Below the pieces are notes generated by a model. That model searched no databases. It saw only the letters and a program-made list of their open reading frames with translations, and was not told the DNA's origin. The position numbers were made by a program, and so were the translations under genes. A stretch of 13,510 nt of DNA, from positions 1-13,510 of the forward strand of contig CAJVZA010000056.1 in NCBI GenBank assembly GCA_913009315.1, written 5' to 3'. Below are positions 1-5,972 of the stretch, piece by piece; positions within the stretch are counted from its first letter, which is position 1; each line of letters begins with the position of its first letter. This stretch comes from an uncultured Hippea sp. GTDB lineage: Bacteria; Campylobacterota_A; Desulfurellia; JAADFJ01.

Positions 1-54
1 AATGATTGTGATGTGCTAGTGGACTGAAAAGCAAAAGAGACAACTTATTTTTTT
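1..54. other. Unassigned sequence before the adapter
   Basis: No coding or structural feature is recognisable here. Because the next bases are a synthetic sequencing adapter, this segment may not be contiguous in nature with anything to its right. Confidence 0.5.
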
Positions 55-112
55 AATGATACGGCGACCACCGAGATCTACACTCTTTCCCTACACGACG
101 CTCTTCCGATCT
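55..112 (+). other. Illumina TruSeq universal (P5) adapter, synthetic contaminant
   Basis: The 58 bases begin AATGATACGGCGACCACC and end ACGCTCTTCCGATCT. As far as I can recall the published TruSeq universal adapter, they match it over its full length with no mismatch. This is library-construction sequence, not biology. It marks the point where an untrimmed read was built into the contig. Confidence 0.98.
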
Positions 113-114
113 CA

Positions 115-810
115 GGACCTGATTTTCCGACCGGTGGCATTATTTACGACTCGCAAGCCATCAAACAAGCACAGACGAGTGGTAAGGGAGGAATTGTGAT
201 GCGTGCGCGAACGGAAATAGTGGAAAAGAAAGCGGGAAGCTTTCAAATCGTCGTTACAGAATTGCCGTATCAAGTGAATAAGGCGCGCCTCATTGAGAAA
301 ATTGCCATGCTCGTCACAAATAAAAAAATCGATGGCATTCGTGATTTGCGCGATGAATCAAATAAAGAGGGAATTCGCATTGTAGTCGATTTGAAGAAAG
401 ACGCATTCCCAAAAAAGGTATTGAATCAATTGTATAAGCAAACGCAACTTCAAGACACATTTCACGTCAATTCACTTTGTCTTATCGACGGCATTCAACC
501 ACGCATCTTGAATTTAAAGGGATTACTGGAAGAACATATAAAGCATCGTGAAATTGTTGTACGTCGCAGAACGCAATATGATTTGGATCGTGCAAAAGAG
601 CGCCAGCATATTCTTGAGGGATTGCGCATCGCGCTTCTTCATATCGATAAAATTATCGAGCTGATCAAAAAATCTAAAGACAAAGAAGAGGCGCGAGCGA
701 ATTTGATGAAGAAATTTAAGTTGAGTGAGATTCAAGCGCAGGCGATTCTTGATATGCGTCTACAGTCTCTCGCGAACCTTGAACGTTTAAAAATTGAACA
801 AGAATATAAA
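115..810 (+). CDS. gyrA: DNA gyrase subunit A, internal fragment (chimeric)
   Basis: The frame opens right after the adapter with GPDFPTGG, the conserved start of the GyrA tower region. It continues through LPYQVNKARLIEKIA, RDESNKEGIRI and LYKQTQLQ, then ends in the coiled-coil signature IQAQAILDMRLQSLANLE. About 232 residues are present. The winged-helix part with the catalytic tyrosine and the C-terminal beta-pinwheel are both missing. The first ATG in the frame (196) is internal and is not a real start. At about residue EQEYK the similarity stops, where GyrA should continue along the coiled coil, and an unrelated sequence follows in the same frame. The spacing and wording (MKKFKLSEIQAQAIL) remind me of GyrA from candidate-phyla bacteria, but I cannot place it. 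I infer that it comes from a different molecule, and probably a different organism, than the sulfur operon. Confidence 0.93.
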
Positions 811-1368
811 AACCAAAAGGATATACCCCCAAATATTCTGAACGATTACATGTCTTATGTATCAACGTCTATCATTTGTTCTGTCGCTGCCTTAGAATCG
901 AAAATAAATGAATGTATTGTTGATCGTAAAGCACAACTCAGCAAGATATTCATTCCAAAAAGTTCGATTATCTTTAAAAAATACAAAAATCTTAATCCCA
1001 AAAAAGTAGTAATAGAACAGATCAATTCAATATCGAATGCATTAGTTAAATGCGATATTGTTGCTTTTCTATTGCAAAATAAATTATTGTCCACAGATAG
1101 TCTTTTCAAAAAAATAAAATATTTGATTGACATGCGCAATTCTCTAATTCATTTCACTCCTGAATGGGACAATGCTTTAATTAAACACAAAAATCTCAAA
1201 GATAAATATCAAAAACAATTCTCCGACGATTTCATTTTAAGCCCTTTTTTTAACGAAGATGCATTGTTTATCCCATATTGCTGTTTAAGTGCTTCATGTG
1301 CTAAATGGGCTTGCAAAAATAGCATTGATTTTATAGAAACGTATTTTTTAAGTATAACCACTGGCTGA
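811..1368 (+). CDS. HEPN-like hypothetical protein, 5' end replaced by gyrA
   Basis: After the GyrA part, about 185 residues of a different protein follow. It is helical and rich in Lys, Ile and Asn. At 1135-1152 it has RNSLIH inside DMRNSLIHFTPEW, which fits the R-x4-6-H motif of HEPN-fold ribonucleases and HEPN-containing toxins or abortive-infection proteins. Near the C-terminus CAKWACKNSIDFIETYF resembles the closing helix of stand-alone HEPN-like hypothetical proteins. The natural N-terminus is not visible. The nearest in-frame ATG (850) falls inside what looks like the first helix. The stop at 1366-1368 overlaps the end of the convergent small gene by 21 bp. The HEPN assignment rests on one short motif and the overall helical look, so it is tentative; no partner nucleotidyltransferase is seen. 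Confidence 0.55.
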   Translation, partial: NQKDIPPNILNDYMSYVSTSIICSVAALESKINECIVDRKAQLSKIFIPKSSIIFKKYKNLNPKKVVIEQINSISNALVKCDIVAFLLQNKLLSTDSLFKKIKYLIDMRNSLIHFTPEWDNALIKHKNLKDKYQKQFSDDFILSPFFNEDALFIPYCCLSASCAKWACKNSIDFIETYFLSITTG

Positions 1369-1533
1369 TATACTAAGATAATGCTCATTATGTTTACTAA
1401 TTTCCATAAAATCCGTTCCAAAATGTAAGTCGGTTGTGTCGCATACAAATTTTCTAATGCATAGTTGTAACTCCATATCACCGTGTTCTTTGATAGCCAT
1501 TTCGAACTTTTTTATTAATTCAGATGCTTTCAT
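1348..1533 (-). CDS. Small hypothetical protein (61 aa)
   Basis: The ATG at 1533-1531 has a good ribosome binding site (AGAAGG, 7 nt upstream), so this is probably a real gene. The protein begins MKASELIKKFEMAIKEHGD, an amphipathic helix followed by an acidic stretch. That layout is common in small phage or accessory proteins that start with a SELIxxL helix and 'GD(ME)'. I recognise no enzyme motif, signal peptide or membrane segment. Its end overlaps the HEPN-like gene convergently. Function unknown. Confidence 0.55.
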   Translation of the reverse strand: MKASELIKKFEMAIKEHGDMELQLCIRKFVCDTTDLHFGTDFMEISKHNEHYLSISASGYT

Positions 1534-1600
1534 TAAAAAAACCTTCTAACCAAGCACTCAAGGGTATGCGTGCCACATAACACTTTTTTGCCTTGTGTGT

Positions 1601-1713
1601 CATCAGAAGATTTTTTTAACATTTTTTCTCAAATGCGGACAAAAAGAAAAGAACAGGCAGGATACCTGTGATACATAAAAAACTGAGATCGCTTCGCTTC
1701 GCTCGCAATGACG
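1601..1713 (+). repeat. Dispersed hairpin repeat, copy 1
   Basis: It starts CATCAGAAGATTTT and ends CGCTTCGCTCGCAATGACG, and aligns along its whole length with 2184-2300, with scattered substitutions and small indels. It holds an ACAGGCA-GGA-TACCTGT hairpin (1653-1669, one mismatch) and an ATCGC...GCAAT-type closing stem around CTTCGCTTCGCTC. Bases 1632-1640 (AATGCGGAC) also recur inverted at about 1731-1739, giving an outer imperfect stem. Confidence 0.8.
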
Positions 1714-1756
1714 CTCTTTTCTTTGTTTTAGTCCGCATTGGGAAATCTGCGTTAAT

Positions 1757-1911
1757 AAAACCGGCTCATCAAGCGTTAAGAAAAGAGATTGTCTGAGCTT
1801 AGGAGCTGTATAAGTAATAACCCTTACAACCTTGCTTATCTTTTATTCTACCCTTCGCAATTGTAAGAAGAAACTGCGAGTTATCTCTTTTTAGCTTTAT
1901 GAGCCGGTTTT
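1757..1911. repeat. Imperfect inverted repeat, about 155 bp (MITE-like or structured RNA)
   Basis: AAAACCGGCTCAT (1757-1769) is perfectly repeated as its reverse complement at 1899-1911. The similarity continues inwards, with TAAGAAAAGAGAT on the left matched by CTAAAAAGAGATAA when the right arm is reversed, so the arms run to about 40 bp. Inside, CTTACAA (about 1825-1831) and TTGTAAG (1861-1867) can pair as a nested stem. No reading frame lies inside. The element is either a small non-autonomous mobile repeat or a transcribed structure; nothing in the sequence decides which. Confidence 0.6.
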
Positions 1912-1941
1912 TAGCATATTTCACACAGCGGTGATTTTTTG

Positions 1942-1969
1942 CTTACTTTTTAATCAATCAAAAAGTAAG
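1942..1969. repeat. Perfect 10-bp stem hairpin
   Basis: The arms are CTTACTTTTT (1942-1951) and AAAAAGTAAG (1960-1969) with the 8-nt loop AATCAATC. The stem is AT-rich and has no adjoining T-run, so it is not a convincing terminator. Confidence 0.7.
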
Positions 1970-2000
1970 AAAGAATCTTTAAAGAGTAAATAAGAAAGAC

Positions 2001-2022
2001 CGACAGATTTATTTCTCTGTCG
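2001..2022. repeat. Small hairpin CGACAGA/TCTGTCG
   Basis: Seven-base perfect arms (2001-2007 and 2016-2022) surround an 8-nt AT-rich loop. No gene is adjacent on either side, and its role is unknown. Confidence 0.6.
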
Positions 2023-2183
2023 TTGATTAAAAACAAGGGTATCTCTAAAAGTTCTATGCGGATCTATAGAAGACAGACATATACCGCTAAGCCTTCGAAA
2101 AACAGATCACTTTATTTTGCTCCTGAGTTATCTTCTATGGAAGCATCCGGCCCGCAGAGTTACCCTTAATTTTCTACACGCTT

Positions 2184-2300
2184 CATCAGAAGATTTTCTT
2201 AACATCTTTTCTCAAAATACGGACAAAAAGAGAAGAGAACACAGGCAGGATGCCTGTGATACACTGAAGATGAGATTGCTTCGCTTCGCTCGCAACGACG
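2184..2300 (+). repeat. Dispersed hairpin repeat, copy 2
   Basis: This is the second copy of the element at 1601-1713. Its central hairpin is perfect here: CACAGGCA (2240-2247), loop GGA, TGCCTGTG (2251-2258). It is followed by the GATTGCTTCGCTTCGCTCGC segment that could fold on itself. The better stem suggests this copy is younger, or that copy 1 has decayed. A frame across it is a shadow, not a gene. Confidence 0.8.
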
Positions 2301-2478
2301 GATGGGAAGTAAAATAACCGGCAGAAAAGAACAGTGTGCAATGGTTTTCTCTTTTCGTTATTGCGTGGAGGCCGAACGATCTGCCTACGTTTGCCTGCGA
2401 CGTTGGTCTGCGTGCGGACACGCCAGGCAGGCTGTTTGGGACTCAAGATGATCGTTTGCGGAGCAACAGAAACACCCT

Positions 2479-2492
2479 TAACCGATCGGTTA
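2479..2492. promoter_or_regulatory. 14-bp perfect palindrome upstream of cysK promoter
   Basis: TAACCGATCGGTTA is a perfect palindrome centred about 70 bp upstream of the predicted cysK start site. ACCGATCGGT resembles half-sites bound by TetR-type regulators, and the position would suit an upstream activator. No regulator gene is in the window, so the binder is unknown. Confidence 0.45.
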
Positions 2493-2522
2493 GTATCTCA
2501 AATTTTAATTTGTATTTATGAC

Positions 2523-2550
2523 TTGACAGAAACAAAAGAAGGATTATTAT
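2523..2550 (+). promoter_or_regulatory. Sigma-70-type promoter of the sulfur operon
   Basis: TTGACA (2523-2528) is a perfect -35 and TATTAT (2545-2550) is a one-mismatch -10, with a 16-bp spacer. Transcription should begin near 2556-2558, about 50 nt before the cysK ATG. This is the only strong promoter I find ahead of the gene cluster, and it fits transcription of the whole run to cysD. Confidence 0.7.
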
Positions 2551-2554
2551 AAAA

Positions 2555-2584
2555 ATACCTAAAAGATAGCATTATTTTAGGTAT
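2555..2584. promoter_or_regulatory. 10-10-10 inverted repeat over the start site (operator or leader hairpin)
   Basis: ATACCTAAAA (2555-2564) and TTTTAGGTAT (2575-2584) are perfect inverted arms around a 10-nt spacer. The repeat begins at the predicted transcription start and ends 9 nt before the Shine-Dalgarno. A repressor dimer bound here would block the promoter, and Rrf2-type cysteine regulators are one possibility. As RNA the same sequence forms a 10-bp stem at the 5' end of the message. The sequence does not tell which is used. Confidence 0.6.
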
Positions 2585-2607
2585 ATGATGCACAGGAGGA
2601 GGTAGAT

Positions 2608-3525
2608 ATGAAAATTGCAGAAAGCAGTTTGGATCTGATAGGAAATACGCCGCTGGTTAAGCTTTCGCGTATTGCCGAAGGCAGGAATCTTTTTGCAAAA
2701 CTTGAATCATTCAATCCATTGGGAAGCGTAAAAGACAGAATCGGACTTGCAATGATTTCAGATGCGGAACAAAGAGGAGTTATCAATAAAGATACCACCA
2801 TAATCGAGCCTACAAGCGGCAATACCGGCATAGCGCTCAGTTCTATCTGTGCTGTAAAAGGCTATAAGCTAATTTTAACCATGTCTGATAGTATGTCTAT
2901 CGAGAGGAGATCTCTTTTGGCTGCTCTCGGTGCAAAGCTCGTTTTAACTCCTGCGTATGAAGGAATGAAGGGATCAATCGACAAGGCGATTGAAATAAAA
3001 AACAGTACGCCGAACAGTATAATACTTCAACAGTTCGAAAATCCTGCAAATCCCGCGATACATAAAAAAACAACAGCGAATGAGATTTGGCGTGATACAG
3101 ACGGAACAGTCGATATTTTTGTTGCGGGAGTGGGAACCGGCGGAACAATAACAGGAGTCGGTGAAAGATTAAAGGAATTAAAGTCGAATGTTAAAATTGT
3201 TGCGGTTGAGCCGGTTGATTCGGCGGTTTTATCGGGCGGTAAACCGGGTCCCCATAAAATTCAGGGTATTGGGGCCGGTTTTATTCCTAAGGTTTTAAAC
3301 AGGTCTGTCATAGATGAGATAATCCGTGTAAAAAACGAAGACGCATACCATACTTCAAGTTCGCTTGCAAAAAAAGAGGGTATTCTTGCAGGCATATCAT
3401 CAGGTGCAGCTCTTTTTGCCGCCCTTCAGATTGCATCGAGAGATGAAAATAAAGGCAAAAATATTGTCGTACTTCTTCCCGATACCGGAGAGCGTTATTT
3501 ATCTGTCGGACTTTATCATGAGTAG
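2608..3525 (+). CDS. cysK: Cysteine synthase A (O-acetylserine sulfhydrylase)
   Basis: This PLP enzyme joins sulfide, or a carrier-bound thiocarboxylate in the CysM/CysO branch, to an activated serine to give cysteine in the cytoplasm. The PLP lysine is K42 in LGSVKDR. The substrate-binding PTSGNTG loop is at 68-74, the phosphate-binding GTGGTITG at 176-183, ISSGAA near 262-267 and LLPDTGERY near the C-terminus. At 305 residues it has the full length of the family. The start is supported by a strong AGGAGGAGG site (2594-2602). It is the first gene behind the promoter, and only a few bases separate its stop from the next gene. Sitting beside a ThiS-like carrier, it could use either free sulfide or the carrier thiocarboxylate. 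The sequence does not settle this, nor whether O-acetyl- or O-phosphoserine is used. Confidence 0.95.
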   Translation: MKIAESSLDLIGNTPLVKLSRIAEGRNLFAKLESFNPLGSVKDRIGLAMISDAEQRGVINKDTTIIEPTSGNTGIALSSICAVKGYKLILTMSDSMSIERRSLLAALGAKLVLTPAYEGMKGSIDKAIEIKNSTPNSIILQQFENPANPAIHKKTTANEIWRDTDGTVDIFVAGVGTGGTITGVGERLKELKSNVKIVAVEPVDSAVLSGGKPGPHKIQGIGAGFIPKVLNRSVIDEIIRVKNEDAYHTSSSLAKKEGILAGISSGAALFAALQIASRDENKGKNIVVLLPDTGERYLSVGLYHE

Positions 3526-3534
3526 GAGTTGATT

Positions 3535-4749
3535 ATGACATTTACAAAAAAGAGTGCACTTGTGCATCCGATGATTTTAGATCAGTTTGGTTCAGCCGTT
3601 CCTCCTTTATATAAAACAACCTCTTTTGCGCATGATGCTGAATCGACATCCGATATCTTTAGTTCAAAAAAGGCAGGTTTTGTTTATACCCGCATAGGCA
3701 ATCCGACAGTTATGCTGCTTGAGAACCAGATTAATCGGCTTGAAGATGGGATAGGAGCTGTAGCATTCAGTTCAGGAATGGCTGCAATCAGTGCGGTTTC
3801 GATGCTTCTCTGCTCATCAAAAAAGGAAATAGTGGCAAGCAGTTCGATTTTTGGAGGGACATATTCGCTTTTTATAAATATTTTGAGCCATTATGGCGTA
3901 AAAACCGTCTTCTTCAGTTCGATTGATGAACTAAAGCGGGTTATTTCAGATGATACAGCGTTTATATTTGCTGAGACCATAGGCAATCCTTCTATGAAGG
4001 TTGCTGATATAGAAGAATTGGCATCGATCAAAAAAAATGTGCCGCTTGTCGTGGATTCTACGGTTACTCCGTATATTTTTAACGGAAAATCCAGAGGGGC
4101 GGACATTGTTGTATATTCAGCCACAAAAATGCTTTCCGGTCATGGACGAGCTATCGGAGGCGCTATTGTTGATTGCGGCAACTATGACTGGGCAAATCTA
4201 AGATACAAAACATCATTTGCAAACTATTTCGATTTGGGACATATGGCGTTTCTTGCAGCACTAAGACAGCTTTATCTTGCCGATCTTGGAGGGTGTCTGT
4301 CTCCTGAAACTGCCGAAAGTATTTTGACCGGAATGGAAACGCTTGCATTGAGAGTGAAGGAAAGCTGTGAAAATGCAGAATTTCTGGCAGCATTTTTTGA
4401 GGAGAAAAAGCTTAATGTTAATTATCCTAAATTTTCCAGTTATAAACAGACAGCCCGGAAACAGTTTGACGGATATTACGGCTCAATTTTGACAATTGAT
4501 CTCGGATCCCGGGAGAAGGCATTCGAATTTATTGATAGTCTGAAGCTGCCGCTTGATATGCCTAATTTATGTGATACAAGAACGATGGCTATTCATGCAG
4601 CTTCTACAATCGGATCAATGTTGAGCGAGAAGGAGAAGATTGCTTCAGGAATAACCCCCGGATTGGTTCGTATTTCAGTTGGAATTGAGGACAAATATGA
4701 TCTCAAGAATGATTTTTTAAATGCCCTTAGTAAGGCAAAGATACAATAG
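3535..4749 (+). CDS. metY: O-acetylhomoserine sulfhydrylase (MetY type, Cys/Met PLP family)
   Basis: This cystathionine gamma-synthase-family enzyme most likely makes homocysteine from O-acetylhomoserine and a sulfur donor. The fold-type I landmarks are present: YTRIGNPT at 51-58, SSGMAA at 79-84, DST at 174-176 (usually DNT or DNS), the PLP lysine K198 in SATKMLSGHG, and LVRISVGIED near the end. I prefer the ATG at 3535, because GGAG (3525-3528) stands 6 nt before it, over the TTG at 3529; the product is then 404 aa. It is packed 9 bp after cysK and 14 bp before the carrier gene. That neighbourhood matches the Wolinella hcy cluster, where MetY uses a carrier thiocarboxylate rather than free sulfide. 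Related enzymes with other specificity (cystathionine gamma-synthase or lyase, methionine gamma-lyase) cannot be fully excluded. Confidence 0.85.
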   Translation: MTFTKKSALVHPMILDQFGSAVPPLYKTTSFAHDAESTSDIFSSKKAGFVYTRIGNPTVMLLENQINRLEDGIGAVAFSSGMAAISAVSMLLCSSKKEIVASSSIFGGTYSLFINILSHYGVKTVFFSSIDELKRVISDDTAFIFAETIGNPSMKVADIEELASIKKNVPLVVDSTVTPYIFNGKSRGADIVVYSATKMLSGHGRAIGGAIVDCGNYDWANLRYKTSFANYFDLGHMAFLAALRQLYLADLGGCLSPETAESILTGMETLALRVKESCENAEFLAAFFEEKKLNVNYPKFSSYKQTARKQFDGYYGSILTIDLGSREKAFEFIDSLKLPLDMPNLCDTRTMAIHAASTIGSMLSEKEKIASGITPGLVRISVGIEDKYDLKNDFLNALSKAKIQ

Positions 4750-4763
4750 AAGGAGAAAAACGG

Positions 4764-4973
4764 ATGAAATTGATTATTAATGGAAAAGAGGAAAATATCG
4801 CAGAAAATGAACTCTCTTTGAGCAAACTTTTGACCCTGAAGGATGTTAAATTTCCTCAAATGGTCTCTGTGCAGCTCAACGGTGAATTTGTAAAAACAGA
4901 TCTTTATGAAAGTAAGATTCTCAAAGAAAATGATAATGTCGAATTTCTCTATTTTATGGGAGGAGGCAGATGA
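4764..4973 (+). CDS. hcyS: ThiS/HcyS-like ubiquitin-fold sulfur carrier ending GGGR
   Basis: This 69-residue beta-grasp protein reads like ThiS: MKLIINGKEE at the start, then VQLNGEFVK, LKENDNVEFLYF and a Gly tail. Such carriers are adenylated at the terminal glycine and converted to a thiocarboxylate that delivers sulfur. The tail here is GGG followed by Arg69, so the glycine is not terminal in the primary product and a peptidase would have to remove the arginine. A JAMM domain is encoded two genes on. A good AAGGAG site (4750-4755) precedes the ATG by 8 nt. The stop overlaps the next start as ATGA (4970-4973), implying translational coupling. The absence of other thiamine genes and the metY, E1, JAMM and sulfite reductase neighbours argue for amino-acid synthesis rather than thiamine. 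The symbol is by analogy with Wolinella. Confidence 0.88.
   Translation: MKLIINGKEENIAENELSLSKLLTLKDVKFPQMVSVQLNGEFVKTDLYESKILKENDNVEFLYFMGGGR
4961..4967 (+). promoter_or_regulatory. Shine-Dalgarno of the E1 gene made from the carrier's glycine codons
   Basis: The carrier ends with codons GGA GGA GGC AGA TGA. AGGAGG within these codons is also the ribosome binding site of the next gene, whose ATG begins in the AGA codon. The glycine tail that carries sulfur and the initiation signal for the enzyme that activates that tail are therefore the same bases. Confidence 0.7.
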
Positions 4974-5761
4974 GAAATGATGAACTTCTTAGATATTCCA
5001 GACAAATTATTCTGGAACAGATAGGCGGAACGGGCCAGGAAAAGCTGCTCGCATCATCTGTTTTTGTAGCAGGAGCCGGAGGACTGGGTGCGCCGGCTCT
5101 TTACTATCTTGCAGCTGCAGGGGTCGGCAGAATAGGTGTTGCTGATTGGGATGCAGTTGATATCTCTAATCTTCAGCGGCAGATTATTCATTTCACCGAT
5201 GATATAGGGAAGCTGAAGTCCGATTCTGCTTTTGAAAAACTGCACAGACTTAATCCTGATATAAAGATAGAACGGTTTAATCTTCAGATAGATGCAGAAA
5301 ACATCAGTGATATTATTAAAGATTATGATTTTATTATTGACGGAGTAGACAATTTTCCAACTAAATTTTTGATAAATGATGCAGCGGTTTTTTTGAATAA
5401 ACCGTTTTCTCATGCTGGAATTTTACGTTTTTCAGGACAGACTTTCACCCATATTCCGGGGGGCGCCTGCTACCGCTGCATGTTTCCCGCACCTCCGCCT
5501 GCAGGTCTTGTGCCGACATGTTCGGAAGCCGGAATAATCGGACCGGTTGCAGGAGTGATAGGATCTGTTCAAGCGCTTGAAGCCATAAAATATATTACCG
5601 AAACAGGTCAGCTGCTTTCAGACAGATTACTGACATTTGATGCTCTTACCTCGGAATTCAGAACCATAAAAATAAAGCATGCTAATAACTGCCCGATTTG
5701 CGGAGATAATCCAACCATTACAGAGCTGCAGAATACAGAGTTGCCTACATGCGATATTTAA
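4970..5761 (+). CDS. hcyF: ThiF/MoeB/HcyF-type E1-like adenylyltransferase
   Basis: This cytoplasmic enzyme uses ATP to adenylate the C-terminal glycine of the carrier. The nucleotide loop GAGGLGAP is at 35-42, and NLQRQIIHF at 67-75 supplies the conserved arginine. VDNFPTK is at 126-132. The Zn site has two pairs, C167-x-x-C170 and C241-x-x-C244. C184 in PTCSEAGIIGP is the conserved cysteine after which the family can form thioester or persulfide links. At 263 residues it is a typical single-domain member without a C-terminal rhodanese. The start overlaps the carrier stop (ATGA), so the two should be made together. The roughly 210-bp gap after it is unusual for this otherwise tight operon. 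ThiF, MoeB and HesA are hard to tell apart; the neighbours make HcyF the best reading. Confidence 0.92.
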   Translation: MRNDELLRYSRQIILEQIGGTGQEKLLASSVFVAGAGGLGAPALYYLAAAGVGRIGVADWDAVDISNLQRQIIHFTDDIGKLKSDSAFEKLHRLNPDIKIERFNLQIDAENISDIIKDYDFIIDGVDNFPTKFLINDAAVFLNKPFSHAGILRFSGQTFTHIPGGACYRCMFPAPPPAGLVPTCSEAGIIGPVAGVIGSVQALEAIKYITETGQLLSDRLLTFDALTSEFRTIKIKHANNCPICGDNPTITELQNTELPTCDI

Positions 5762-5972
5762 TTTATTTCACGCGCAATGTGTATATTTTGCGGGAAATTT
5801 GTGTTTTGATGCGGAGGATAGAACTTTCAATTGAAAAGATAGGAGTTAATAGAGGTTGTCTAAGAAGATTGCCATGCGCTCTTAAGGTACGCGCAAATGA
5901 CACAATAGAATTTTCGTGCAGACCGGAACAAGACTCATATTAGAATGAATTAAAAATCTGAGGAGATGAATG
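5762..5972. other. Intra-operon gap with a degenerate hairpin repeat
   Basis: No convincing gene lies here. The AGATTGCCATGCGC...GCGCAAATGACAC stretch (about 5866-5903) folds as TGCGC/GCGCA and looks like a diverged relative of the GATTGC...GCAATGAC part of the dispersed repeats at 1601-1713 and 2184-2300. The Shine-Dalgarno AGGAG of the next gene is at 5961-5965. Confidence 0.4.

Larger units (their letters stand above)
1534..2607. other. Long non-coding region rich in repeats and hairpins
   Basis: No open frame here has a credible start, ribosome binding site or recognisable product. The region holds two copies of a roughly 115-bp dispersed repeat, a large imperfect inverted repeat between them and two short perfect hairpins. 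About 2340-2450 is a GC-richer patch of unknown origin. The cysK promoter and its candidate operators lie at the right end. The mixture looks like an accumulation of small non-autonomous repeats between an accessory region and the sulfur operon. Confidence 0.6.

Noticed and set aside
196-1368. A single 390-aa GyrA-HEPN protein
   Set aside because: The GyrA part starts mid-gene after a sequencing adapter and stops mid-domain, so the fusion is an artefact.
1942-2022. Rho-independent terminators
   Set aside because: The hairpins are AT-rich or lack a following T-run, and no gene ends just before them.
2117-2552. Several overlapping open frames on both strands of the repeat region
   Set aside because: They run through the dispersed repeat and a GC-rich patch, lack ribosome binding sites and have no recognisable product.
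3529-3534. TTG start for metY at 3529
   Set aside because: The GGAG at 3525-3528 touches it; the ATG at 3535 has proper spacing.
5749-5943. 64-aa frame overlapping the end of the E1 gene
   Set aside because: It overlaps hcyF out of frame, has no start signal of its own and crosses a degenerate repeat.
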